Positions 13,062 to 24,754 of a DNA stretch of 64,000 nucleotides are shown here, in pieces (the first letter of the stretch is position 1; every line of letters begins with the position of its first letter). The notes beneath the pieces were generated by a model. It saw only the letters and a program-made list of their open reading frames with translations, was not told the origin of the DNA and did not search any database. The stretch comes from Phycomyces blakesleeanus NRRL 1555(-). Lineage: Eukaryota; Mucoromycota; Mucoromycetes; Mucorales; Phycomycetaceae. Made by a program: the position numbers and the translations under genes. The stretch is from positions 1 through 64,000 of the forward strand of contig NW_017265155.1 in NCBI RefSeq assembly GCF_001638985.1, read 5' to 3'.

Positions 13062-13974
13062 TGTACAATTAGGGGTAAGAAGGAAGAAGGAATAAGGAAG
13101 AAGATGAATGATGAGATGAAAATTAAAATATTTGGCTGTTTGTCTCCCCCTTTTTATACTTTTTTTTTGTTCAAAAATATATACATATGCACCACATTTT
13201 TCATTTATTTTTACTTAAAATTTACTGCGGTTGATTTCTTGGCAAAAAGAAAAGAAAAGAAAAATGAACAAATTAAAAGTACGGGGTTCGGCAAATCCGA
13301 GTCTCCGCGCCTGTGAATCAAATAATTGTACACCGAATATGCGCGCATTCCAAGATACTCCTTTTATTGGTATGTTGAAACCAATCGCTAAAGTAGACTG
13401 ATATGGCATCTTATTCTCACATTTATCCAATGCCTTTTCCCCTGGCAGTTCTCTTGCTTTTATTTTTAGAAAAGGAGATAGCCTTGTTTTACTAGCATTC
13501 AACCATTGGAACAGGAAAAATAGAAGACCGAGTGACTCTTGTTGAGTCTTCACTCAAAATGTCTCATCTTGTGTGATTATAACCATAAAGAAGGAGGAGC
13601 AACATATCTGTTGACTTTAAATAAGAGTTAGCATGGTACAGTGAACAAGGCCTTGAAGAGACAAAATTAGGATAAATGCATTGTAAAATAATTGTAGTAA
13701 TTACAACGTTTCTTATTTAAAAAAATACTGAAACATACACCTCTAAGCACGCATTTGTTCCTTGTAAGACAAGTATCAGGCATACTATATCATTATGCAA
13801 GTTATTAATCAATAACCATCATAAATATCTTTATTAAAACGATGACCTTGCTATACACATTATTTCTCAAGCATGATTGCAACTGAGAAACTTTCGTTTA
13901 AATCTGACCCCAAGTTTTCTTTCGTAAGCTTCTTTAACGCATATATTGTAACCACAAATTCAAGGTATTTGGTG
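13062..13974. other. Intergenic region upstream of the PB1 gene
   Basis: Presumed promoter region of the minus-strand PB1 gene (near 13062-13300, with a T-rich tract at 13150-13210) followed by AT-rich DNA. A short GC-richer patch at 13280-13315 was inspected and does not form a tRNA. No further feature was seen. Confidence 0.5.
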
Positions 13975-14415
13975 TGGACAGACTAAAAGTTCAAAACAAG
14001 GCAAAAAAAGAAGCAAAACTTTAAGTCATATCATTGGGCTAGAGTTTTAATTAATTTTGCCTTTTTTTCTATCCTTTTTTTTGAACCTCCAAAAAAAGGC
14101 AAAAAAGGGTAAAATTTTTAATCGACTTTAATTAGCTAGTCTTTTTCCATTGCCACTAAGATTGAGAAGAGGAGCATTTTTTTATTATGGAGATGTACCA
14201 TATGATGAGGGGTCTAGAAAAATACACTATAGAAGGTTTTCACTTAATGACAGAGACGGGATTATAAGCACAATTTTATCTAATATGTATTTTGATTTTT
14301 TTTTTAAAAAAAAAGGTGCGTACAGCCATAATTTAAGCTTATTGGCTAAATTCAAGATGGACTTGTTTTACCCCTTTTTTTGCCCTTTTTTTTGAATTTT
14401 TAGTCTGTCCACATC
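13974..14415. mobile_element. MITE-like element with ~16-bp terminal inverted repeats
   Basis: TGTGGACAGACTAAAA at 13974 is matched by its inverse, TTTTAGTCTGTCCACA, ending at about 14415. Inside each end lie further inverted G/A-rich blocks with GGCAAAAAA-type sequence and a nested inverted pair near 13990-14083. The interior has no transposase ORF. Homology of the neighbouring F-box pseudogene stops at the right-hand terminal repeat, which fits insertion into its 3' part. No clear target-site duplication is visible, so the class (Tc1/mariner-like or another DNA transposon) is inference. Confidence 0.65.
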
Positions 14416-14417
14416 CT

Positions 14418-15511
14418 GTTGGACAATAATGACTTGAATTGAGTATAGGTCATATCGATAAACTCGAATCCTTTTGTAGAAGTAAATTATCCGGATACTT
14501 TTGTACGGACCAAACGCAGCTCATTCAAGACTCTGCATTGAAATGATAGGTACCGGAGTACATCCAATGTAATCAATGATCCAATAACTGTGAAAGACTG
14601 TGGCGAACTTCTTTTTATACTTTTCATAGCATTGCAATTAAAAGCGACATTAACTTTCGACAAAGCAAGTGTTAAGATAATCTTATTTCCAAGAAGACCG
14701 TCTAGCATGAAAGGTTCAAACCGACAAGGTATTTGTAGGTGACCCAAATTGGAAAAATGCGTCTTTTCTTTCTATTAGTAATGTTGGAATATTGATCACT
14801 TCTTGATATAATACACACAAGCCATTGAGAGACTTGGATAATCGAGGCGAGCACATCTCTAAGAGTAGCTTGTTTAAAACGTCTGAGTTCTCGGAATAAA
14901 AACTATTGATCTGTTGTGCAAGGGTGTAAATTTGTATGTGTTTTAAGGGTTGCCTGAAGCAGGTTATTGTAGCATAATAAAGTAGGTATTCTTTGGTAGG
15001 GTGATGTCTTGGTCAATATCGCAGCCAAGCTGTAAGACCATCGCCCTAGATAAACTGCATATGGTGTCTAGAAATGGATTTTTTTACACCAGATGTGTAA
15101 CTTGGAAGTAACTGCAGTAGTAGCTCAGTAAATGACCTCAAAAGGGACCAATCGGCTTGGCTTCCAACAAACTCTGTTTTTAGGATAATATCTTTTATCG
15201 ATATATACTTTATGTTTGTAGATGTTCTTTGTATAGCACCCGATTGTTTGACTGACATACATTTACAGTTTATCACATGTATTGATTTTATGAGATTTCC
15301 AGCGTATCGTTTAGTGTACCCCAGATCGATTCATTTTTTGCACAACCTGTCTGTGTAGCTGCCTAAATTAAGGGTCAAGTCGTAATGCATGGATTCTTGA
15401 AAAGATGCCTTCCAGGTCTTGCACACAAGGGAGCACAAGGCTCTGTCTTTTGTGGAAAAGCATTCGGAGATGTTAAGAATTACTTCTTGAGGAAGCTCTG
15501 AAAAAAAGCAT
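14418..15511 (-). pseudogene. F-box/LRR protein pseudogene (paralogue of the 46-kb gene)
   Basis: Reading the minus strand from 15511, the order of segments matches the intact F-box protein at 46057-47934: F-box (LPQEVILNISECFSTKDR), then SVKQSGAIQRTS, DWSLLRSFTELL, EYLLYYATITCFRQPL, LDVLRYLSFQCRVLNELRL and finally FIDMTYTQF near 14430. It is broken by an extra T in the T-run just after the ATG, by several in-frame stops and frame changes, and it lacks the stretch corresponding to roughly 100 central residues of the intact gene. Homology ends at the MITE-like element. In active relatives the F-box binds Skp1 in SCF ubiquitin ligases and the leucine-rich part binds substrate. This copy should be non-functional. 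Confidence 0.85.
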
Positions 15512-16152
15512 ATTGAAAAATAAAAATGAATGTTTTTTTTTGTTTAGTAGCGAATAAGAATGATGTTTTATAGCTTTTGGTTTTTTTTTGGGGAATTTTG
15601 CTTTTAAAAACTCGTTTAACCAGTAGTGCAGCACCATGTATACCAGACATAAAATTCAGAGCCATTATTTGTGAATATATGTGATAAACAGACGCTGTAG
15701 ATAGTTGAACATAGTTAATAGAGCACAACGGCTCATGCTGACTACAATATTTTACTTTAGTAATAAGGCATTTGTTATTTTATAGCTGTATTCGGTGAAA
15801 GCAGTATATTAAATTATAAAAGATGGAAAGCTTAGAGTAATTTTGAAATTATAGTCTTTTAATGACAGGAAAGTTTATCTTAAAAATATTCTTGTTAGAC
15901 ATTTATTAAAAGAAGGAAGACAACAGTAAAAGCAAATTGGCTTGCTTTATGTATATTGTATTTTTGTTTTGTTGCGTACGTTCATAAGAATCAATATGTA
16001 ATATATGCTTTATTATAAAAAATAACTGATTATAAAATATATTTATTTGTTAAAGAAGAGTATAGGTTTCTTTGCTTTCCTTTGGTCGATTCGTTGAGAA
16101 ATAGCATGCCCACTCTTTATTTATTTATTTTTGGTCAAGTTGCTCATTTAAT
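15512..16152. other. Intergenic region
   Basis: AT-rich spacer between the F-box pseudogene and the 16.16-kb MITE. The only ORF of note (15480-15728, minus strand) overlaps the pseudogene start and has no recognisable domain. Confidence 0.5.
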
Positions 16153-16154
16153 TA

Positions 16155-16325
16155 GGGGTACTCGGCCAGAATCTTTGAAGAAAATTAAATTTACCAATGA
16201 ACCAATAATATGGCTTCATAGCTGAGTACACCAATTGTTATTTGGCGGTATAAGAATTAAAGTCCCACTCAGCAATATTTTAGTCTTAATTTAAAATGTC
16301 TTCAAAGATTCTGGTTGAGTACCCC
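16155..16325. mobile_element. 171-bp MITE with 27-bp TIRs and TA target duplication
   Basis: The left end, GGGGTACTCGGCCAGAATCT, continues to 16181. It is mirrored by an inverted copy at 16299-16325, with two mismatches over 27 bases. Both outer ends are flanked by TA (16153-16154 and 16326-16327), the target-site duplication expected of Tc1/mariner-type (Stowaway-like) elements. There is no coding capacity. It is an autonomous-partner-dependent element by analogy. Confidence 0.85.
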
Positions 16326-16327
16326 TA

Positions 16328-16663
16328 TTTGACATGTTACGATATTTTATTAAGCTCTCTATTCTTTTTGACTTGAACATCACAGACTATTTTTGTTCTT
16401 TTGTTCTTTCTTCTTCTGAACAAAAACCAAATACACACAAATATATATACATAAAAAAATCTAGTATCCTAGAACAAGTTTTCTCGTTGATTCACAGCGT
16501 AATTCAACATAGTATTGAAGACTCGTTGTCTTTGTGAACAGAGATGATTTCTTCCATTCACGAAATTTTGTATCAGTCGATTCTTTATCATAAATTAAAT
16601 CATATCCAATTAGCCTTTGGTCTTTAGCATTTTCTTTTTTCTTTTTCTTTTTGGTTTTGTTAT
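16328..16663. other. Intergenic spacer
   Basis: AT-rich sequence containing a short A-rich and (TA)n stretch. It is the presumed 3' flank of the minus-strand F-box-related ORF, and nothing else is visible. Confidence 0.5.
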
Positions 16664-17434
16664 TCATTTATTCACAAGTCTACTCTCACCTTCCAGTTGT
16701 TCCCATGGTGTTGATTTAACCCCCTTTATTTTTGAATGATACTTGTGAAACCAAAGGGTGGTTGTGTCTGCAATTGTCGGTTGGGCTTCTAAAACATCAT
16801 TGTTGAGTTGCTGCTGATGTTCAAGTGCAAATTTGTTGTTAGGGTTTATTATAGTGACTGCCAACAATGCCAGTCGAGGAATTAGTCCTTGTCTTCCTTT
16901 GCCTTCATTGGTGGGTGGTTTGGCCGGGGGTTTTATGGTATCGATAGAACACATATTTAGCAATTGAAGATTACTATGCGATAGATCGATATAGATCATC
17001 TCAGTCGAATGGAGCGGTACGCTTTGTATCCGAAGATCACGCAAGGTCAAATAAGATAGCTTTTGACAGCGCTGTGACACGTAATTGAACAAGAATGGAT
17101 TGACTTTTGCGCTACAAATACTAAGAGACAGGAGACCGTGAGAAGAGTAGATTATGGCAGAATTTTGGCTGAGTATGACACTATCTGTGTCAAGGACCAG
17201 GTGTGTCATTACTGGACAGTTGTCCAGAAGGTTGTCGAAATCAAACAGGATACCCCTGGTGGTCAGTTCTACACGGATTAAAAAGGGACAGTATTTGAAG
17301 ACCTTATGGACTTTTGGTATATGGTTTTGAAAATCACCGATCTTTGACTCGATATATCCTGTGGGTTTTGAAGAGGGCGTGATGTCCTCAAAGTGGGTAA
17401 CCGTGTCGCCCGAAAAGCGGACTGTGTTTGTCAT
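16664..17434 (-). pseudogene. C-terminal fragment of an F-box/LRR-type protein
   Basis: An open frame of 256 codons whose leucine-rich pattern aligns in spirit with the C-terminal half of the 46-kb F-box protein. CQKLSYLTLRDLRIQSVPLH then STEMIYIDLSHSNLQLLNM corresponds to CRDLNTLYLHRTKVFGKF then STQGCHFIDMSYTRFNLLRF. No F-box or middle LRR segment is found upstream: the frame closes within about 60 bases, and the next 300 bases hold a trinucleotide run. It may be a truncated gene, or the last exon of a gene whose 5' part I cannot see. In either case it would be a substrate-recognition half without the Skp1-binding half. The long ORF without stops suggests either recent truncation or residual use. 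Confidence 0.6.
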
Positions 17435-17612
17435 GTAATAGGTGTATATATTAAGAAAACCTAGATGTACAACAGATATGCTTCAGTCTTTCTTTCCTGT
17501 TTTAGGAAAAAGAGGAGTAAGAGTAAGAGGAGGGAAAGGAGGTGAATCTGGAAACACAAGCTTTCGAATAGTAGAAAGTTTGTTTTCTTGTGTAAATTGA
17601 TTTGACCTTTTC

Positions 17613-17677
<65 letters not shown>

Positions 17678-19930
17678 TTTGCACACTAACTTGGTATATT
17701 CTAAAAGAAAGAAAGAAACCAACAGACTAAAGAACTCTTTTAAGAATGACACTGCTTTAAAGGGAAATAAAGAAAGCTAAAGTATATGTGGGATACAAGC
17801 CTGGTTGCTATGCCCTAAACCAAATGTCAATTTACCAATAAACAAAACAAAAACAAAAACAAAAAGCAAACAAAGTTTGACACAACTTTTTGATAAGAAG
17901 AAACACACCAGTTTCTGCAAGGTCATCTTTAAGCTTACCAAACATACAGAATAATAATAATACTCCAAGCTCTTATACTTGGTTCGTTTGAATCAATATT
18001 GAAAAGAAAGACAATTGTACCTTTCTTTCTTTCATTAATATATATATATATATATATATTTATAAAAGAAAGATTCAATATTCGATTGTTGGTTTGACTA
18101 CAAAATTTGAATAATGAGCACACAGACACACAAACACACCCTTTAAAGTATATATATATAGAATAACAATAATAATAAGAGAAGCCAAACCCGAGGTTCA
18201 AGAAAGTACCCTAGGTTGTCTTGTGGGAACAACAACAAATAAATAAACAAATGTATTCATAATATTTTCTTTATATGAAATGCTTCGATTGGTTATTGAG
18301 CATGCCTTCAATGGTCATTGCTGTAGTATATATAATAAAGAAATATATGATCTATAGCTTTTGATAGGTTTTTACTGCTGTAGATCTCGGATAGTTAGAT
18401 CCAATGGGACCTTGAACACTTTAATGATGTGAATTACTGCAATAATAAAAAGGTAAATTTCATTTAATGTATACATATATAAAGGTTTCCAAGCTGTCTT
18501 TCTCCCCCTCAATGAAGAATCCAAAATTACCAAAAAAAAAATGTCAATTTTGAACTAGTCTGTGTTGAATACTGTGAAGGTCTAAAATTACGATCCAAAA
18601 TAAATAAAAGGTGCTCAACACTGATAAACATTGTTCTACACTGTTATTGTTGGGGAGAAAGGGAGGGTTTTTTTACGTATATTTTATTTGATAAAAGGTA
18701 ACAAGTATGTCGCACATACTTTCTTGTTTGTTTGACGCCCTTGCTACAATAGAGATTGGTGTTTCCACAAAGAACCTTTGTAAATAAAGAAAAAATATGC
18801 GCTTTTATTTTTCATGGCTCTAATGGTTTATCATAATAAGCACAGTTATTATTACTAGTGAATATTAAGATATATAAAGAACATGTCAATAATACTAATA
18901 TCTTGGTACAAGTACAAGTATTTGTGATATAAAAAAAAATGAAAGAAATATATATTTTTATTATTAAAATTGACCTTTTGCATGTATGTATGTATGTGTT
19001 TTTTTTTGGGTTTAATATAAATGTTGTACAGAACAATTATTAATTCTTGGGGTCTTGAATTATTTTTTTTTCGCATTTTTGATTTGCTTAATAAGCTCAA
19101 TGAGGTTCCTATACCCACGAAAATATGTACTTTGATGTCTTTCTACTTGGTACTCATTTATTTGTTTTGGTTTGGTTTGTTTTCTTTTCTTTCCTTTCTT
19201 CATTCCAATACCTGCTAGTTAAAAATGGGGCGTGTGCTTGGAACACAAAAATGATAAAAGCTAATGCAAATATATATATATATATATAATTTATTTTATT
19301 TTATTTTATTTTTTTAAAAAAAAAGGCAACAACATGACTCCATTTTACACAATTCTCTAGCCTGGCCATAAATTCTAAAAGCAAGATTGTTATCATGATC
19401 CCATGGTTACTGTTCTAACCTAAGAAAATAAAAAAAAATAAAGTATCCAAACTTACATTTAAACTTATAAGGTATCTTTCTTTGCTTGGTCATCAAGAAC
19501 GATTCTTGTTTTATATAGAAAATAAACCAAATGTAATTATAGTAGTTTCAAAAGAAATGTAATACAACTCTATAGATTGTTAGTTTTGAAAGGCATGTAC
19601 TGGTTTATTTTTTGGAGCATCAATAGTTATGATAACAAAACAAAACAAAGCAAAGCAAAACAAAAATACCTACAGAGACTACTAAACACTCCGTCTTAAC
19701 CTGTCCCAAAACATTGGTAAGCCAAATCTATAGAAAGTTGTTATAATGCCCACGATACCTTGGATCCAATATATGATTTATATAGAGTTTGTGTGAATAG
19801 TATGATATAGTAAATGATAGTAAATGATAGTAAATGATAGTAAAGAGCAAAGAGTAATAGTAGTAAGCAAAACAAAACAAAAATGAAAACAAACATTTGG
19901 ATATCCCTACTATCCATGAATTCTTAAGTC
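17435..19930. other. Intergenic region with trinucleotide run
   Basis: Contains a (TTA)n run at 17613-17678, a TA run near 18040-18058 and many short ORFs without domains. The 17483-17752 minus-strand ORF is poly-Asn through the trinucleotide run and is not supported as a gene. The right end is the 3' flank of the Sip5-like gene. Confidence 0.5.
17613..17678. repeat. (TTA)n microsatellite
   Basis: About 22 uninterrupted copies of TTA. Confidence 0.95.
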
Positions 19931-20394
19931 TTAATTAGAATGGGTACGTCGAATGGTTTCTAGAATGAGGAGATCCTCGAGATCCAGCTGACGATAGTTG
20001 TCTACCCTGCCATTTCCATTATTATTGCCGTTGCTGTTACCGTTTACATTGCCATTGCTTCTGATATTGGTATTATTAACCTGAGCATCTCCATGAAGGT
20101 CAAGATCTTCAATATAACCGGCTGAATAGGTCTGTAGTCGTTGAGATACTGCTGTCATTGTTCGGTTCCGAGGACGAACAACGACACGACGAGTGCTTCC
20201 TGATCCGGACAGAACGCTTGAATGGCGGCGTCTTTTGGACAGCTTGTCGGCCATTTCTTCTTGCCAATGAGGTCGTACCTGATCCACAAGCACAACGTCT
20301 GGGTCATCGAGATTCAGAACGACTCTTTTTTCTTTAGTCCACTTTTCAGTTCTTGGACCAAATCCAGGGTGTCTGTCATTAAATGCCTAAACAT

Positions 20395-20437
<43 letters not shown>

Positions 20438-21170
20438 CATATATGAAATAATGTGCATTAAGAACATAAAATATAAATAATAATAATAAATTCTGCCTTT
20501 ACGATATGATATTGACTCCATTCGGGTGGTGTGTGAATCACTCCAAAATCGGATCGGACGCAGAATGGGCAATAGACAGGAGAAAGGGTATCAAGAGGGC
20601 GCCTGAGCTGCAGGAAGCACTCGGTGCAGATGGGCTGATGACAGCACCTTGAATAATTGATACATGCTGGATACCACTAAGAATTTTTAATTTTTTTTCT
20701 CACGTTAATATAAAATTCATTCGCTTCTACTAACAAAAAAGAAAAAGAAAATGATCTTCTTTGATAGGTGTTTAGTGTATTTGACTTGCAAGAAGACAGA
20801 TAGGACATTCTGCTGTTTTGGTATATAACAATTTAAACTTTGATTTGTCCAAGCATAAGTTCTGCTCCAGGGATTCTTGATCTTGCCCTAAAGGAAATAC
20901 AGGAGGATCAACAAGTCCTACAGGTGTATGTATGTATGTATCTAGATATTAATATTAGCATTACTATTACTTATTCTTCTTACCTTTGTAAAAAGGAGCA
21001 AGCTTTCCTAGTCTCATAAGCTTGGTCACAACATTGGCATCGTAGTCTTGGGTGATGATGCCGTAGAGTCCCTGAGGGATGAGTGAACCGTAGTCTACGG
21101 TGTCATTTGCTAGTTGTGTCTGTCTTTGAATAGATCTCGAATTGGTGCTCTTTGAATTAATTGTGCCCAT
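19931..21170 (-). CDS. SIP5: Sip5-like RING-type zinc-finger protein
   Basis: Four exons on the minus strand: 21170-20984, 20887-20790, 20676-20503 and 20386-19931, together 304 codons plus stop. The start at 21170 gives MGTINSKS, a plausible N-myristoylation signal (Gly2, Ser6) like that of Sip5 proteins. The conserved YGSLIPQGLYG...LAPFYKG block is in exon 1. The zinc-finger runs over the exon 2/3 junction: ECPICLLWYP then CCHQPICTECF and CPFCVRSDFGV, all hallmarks of the Sip5 family. The C-terminus LDLEDLLILETIRR matches the family's acidic/helical tail. Yeast Sip5 was found as a Snf1/Glc7 (Reg1)-interacting protein, so a role near glucose signalling is family knowledge, not shown here. 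Intron 2 requires a GC-AG splice (donor GCAAGT at 20789-20784). Intron 3 holds CA and TA runs. Confidence 0.88.
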
Positions 21171-21235
21171 CGATAAAAGAATGCAGGAAAGAAGAGACAA
21201 ATGTAGATTGATTGATGGATGAATGAAGTTGAATT

Positions 21236-21273
21236 ATTGAATGAATGAATGAATGAATGAATGAATGAATGAA
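21236..21273. repeat. (GAAT)n microsatellite
   Basis: About nine tandem GAAT units. Confidence 0.9.
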
Positions 21274-22865
21274 TCTATAATTTTATTTTTTCTTGCATCT
21301 CACAAATACCTTGAAGGTTATATATTATATTATATTATTTTATTTTCCTGTAATCGTCCAAAAAATATGAAATCAATTTTGATTGGCCTGTGGTATTACT
21401 TGTTGGATGCACTGTACAAGGATTACAAAATGGGGTTGACCCGAACACAATTGATATTTGGAACAACCACCAGTTCTAAAAAGACCAAGCCTGGCTTTCA
21501 AATATGTATATATATATATATTTTATATGAAAATCAATGGAGAATAGGACAATAAAGAATAGTCAAAATCAATAGCCTAAACCTCACAAACAGAGTAATC
21601 TTGTGTATGTGAGGATAATACTCTTGATAGAATTCATTATGTAATATAATATTAATAACAATAACAATAGCAATAGCTTGGTCTATAATGTTTTATGCCC
21701 ATGTGCAAGTGTAAGATACTTATGCAGGGTCTGGTTCAATAGAAGAAGAATAAAAAGATATAATAGATAATAGATAATAAATTATGTTCTTATTTATCAA
21801 TTAGAAAGACTCCTAATGATAAGTAGCTATTACTATAACAGACTTTATTGACAAATTTGCCAAGTTGTTAAATTTGATGTATTTCAAATTCTAGTGCTAA
21901 TCACTACTAAATATACATACTTTATATATATATATATTTTGAAAAAGAAAATAAAAAGCAGTCTGTCTAGCCTAGATAACTATCAATTTTCTGCGCATTC
22001 TCAACCAACCCTTTCTTTCTTTTTCTTTTTCTTTTTCTTTTCTTTTTTGGGTGAGTCCCTTGGCTTTGCCTTGGCGCTACCACTATATCCAAGGGTTGAG
22101 ATTTGAATTACTACTATCATTTTTATATAAAAATGATATTGCTACTGCTACTGCTAATGTTACTGCTTTTAATTAAACCAAAGATACTGTTTTATAAATT
22201 TGACCTTACTTGAACAACAAATAATAATGGTAATGGTACTGATACTGATACTGATAATGTAGATATAATCTTTTGGTTTTTTTTCATTGTATTTCTTTTT
22301 TTAGCTTCAAGGTAAGACAAATGTCTAGAGTACAAAAAAAAAAGAGAGACAAAACAGAGCTTGATTTTTTTTTGAAGCACAGGCACGTGGTGGTACGTCT
22401 ATTGTCTATCTATTTATTGTGTGTTATTGTATTGTATTGTACTTTATTCTTTTATGCTTTATATCAGCGATTACTGTCCACACGCCTTTTTGACTTACAT
22501 TTATATTTATGTTTATATTATGATTCTTTTCTTCTCCTTTAACTAGACATCTTTGTATTGGATCGGCAATCGCAAGTAAAGGTAAAGATAAAAAGTAAGG
22601 GGGAAGGAGAGGGGTAATTTGAATTTGAATTTGAATTTGTATTTGTATTTGTTATGTTTTGTGCTCATTTACTTATATCCCTGGCTTTTGATTAAGTTTG
22701 TTGGCCTCATTATTTATCTATTATCATTTTATCCAAAGATATCAAGCCAAGCCATTAAAGCCTTAAAAAAATAAAGTATGGGCTTATTTATTTATCACTA
22801 TAGTAACTTTATTGTTTCTTTTTTAATATATATATATATATAAAATTAAGGCTTTGAAATAGATT

Positions 22866-22960
22866 GAATTCAATTGAATTGTATTCAATTGGATTAAATT
22901 TGATCAAAATGAATTAAATTGAACTGAATTGAACTGAATTGAACTGAATTGAACTGAATT
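22866..22960. repeat. Decanucleotide repeat (GAACTGAATT)n
   Basis: Four perfect tandem copies of GAACTGAATT at 22921-22960, preceded by diverged copies such as GAATTCAATT and GGATTAAATT. Confidence 0.85.
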
Positions 22961-23434
22961 GGGTGGTGGTTGTAGTGATAGTGGTGATAGTTTTTTTTGA
23001 AGCACTTTAAAATTAGAGAGAGAGAAAGAGAAAAAAGAATCCAGCAAGAGCCTTGTGACCAAGTGCTTGGATACAATTGCTTTGCCCTTATTTTTATTTT
23101 ATTTTTTATTTCGTTTATCTTTTTCTTTTTCTTCTTTTGCTCCTATTCCCTTGCTTCTTCTTCTTCTTCTTCTTCTTTAACGAACTTCTTTATCTTCACT
23201 TTTGGTTAGACAAGGAAATATACATTTTTCAAAAAAAAAGTAAGGTTTTATACACACACACACATATGTTTATAAGCATCGGGGAACAAAACATTATTTC
23301 CAAGAATAGAATACTATTTCTCATCGAATCTTTGTGTGTAATCTCAAATTATAACCCACAAATACACACAATTTCAAATTTTATTCTTCTTCTTCTTCTC
23401 TATCTTTCATTTCTTGTTTTTTTTGAAACTAACA

Positions 23435-24685
23435 ATGTCTACAATTTCTCAGCCAAAGAGATCCGTAAGACCCACACCAACCCAAAGCAGCAACCTATTA
23501 CCTACTCACGAAGAGATGATACCAGTAACCAGTCGACAACGACAGACGAAAAAAGATGAGGTGCGTCATAAGCCCTGAGGATAAAGATACAGACACACAC
23601 ACAAAGGAAGGAGAGATAGGAATAGGAATAGGAAGAGGGGTGCGTGTGGGGGTTGTTCTTTTATGCCTTATGCTTTAGAATCTCCAAAAAGAAAATCACT
23701 CTTTATTTTTATTTTATTTTTGTTTCAAATTGTGAATTTAATAAATAACGGTTCATTATTTATAGGCTATTCGAAAGAAAATTGAGCAAGAATTGTCAAG
23801 GAAACGAGGCAATTCAACGCGTATTCGTCAGACAAAGAAAATAGCCGGCACAGTGTCTGCATTGAGACCTGCCCAGGCCCTCACAGTACGGGAGAACATC
23901 CTGGTCATCGAAGCTGCTCAGCTGATGGCAGCAAAGAGAAGTGACTGTGTCTTAGTAGTAGACGATGATGAGCATCTCAGTGGCATTTTTACAGTAGGTT
24001 TCTTTCTTTACCAAAAAGATAATAATCACTAGCACTAGACAGATTGAATTGCAGGAATTGTATATAAAGAAATGAGGAGTACTATATAGAGGGATATAGA
24101 CATAACACACCAATCAATAGAAACAATCTCTTGGTATTCAAACACTAACCAGCTCATTTTCATCCTTATTGGAATTCATTTAGGCCAAAGACCTAGCATA
24201 TCGTGTAGTGGCTGATAATCTGGACACGAGGTAATTATAATAATTAAAGAAATAGGCAATATGGAACTGTGAATATATTATGAATGCCTTTATACAATAT
24301 ATATACATATATATATATATATCATTGGATGATTTTTTTTTTTGGTTCTTTACATACAAGTGGTCTCATCGGCTGAGAAAAATTTAGCTTATATACACAC
24401 ATATTTGCGATTATTGTAACTGTAAATAGATGGTTTATTAATACCAAATTACCCACAGATCAACTACCGTAGCAGACATAATGACAAATGGTCCAATGTG
24501 CGTCACCGCAGACACTTCTGCACAGGATGCCCTAAATCTAATGGTGTCGCGTGGATTTCGTCACTTGGTAAAACAAAACAACCGGTTCCAATCAAAGGGG
24601 AATCATTCGATTTTTTTTCTTTCTTTTTTTTTCGGTAGTTGATAAGCTGACTTATTATAATTTTTATATTTTTATATATATATAT

Positions 24686-24754
<69 letters not shown>

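Larger units (their letters stand above)
21171..23434. other. Divergent intergenic region between SIP5-like and CBS-PB1 genes
   Basis: A 2.26-kb spacer between divergent start codons. It contains a (GAAT)n run at 21236-21273, a decanucleotide repeat at 22921-22960, and pyrimidine-rich tracts near 22010-22040 and 23380-23430 that likely belong to the CBS-PB1 promoter or 5' UTR. No gene was seen. Confidence 0.5.

Noticed and set aside
17483..17752. Minus-strand ORF with a poly-Asn run as an upstream exon of the F-box fragment
   Set aside because: The run is a TTA microsatellite, there is no homology to the F-box family and no convincing donor/acceptor link.
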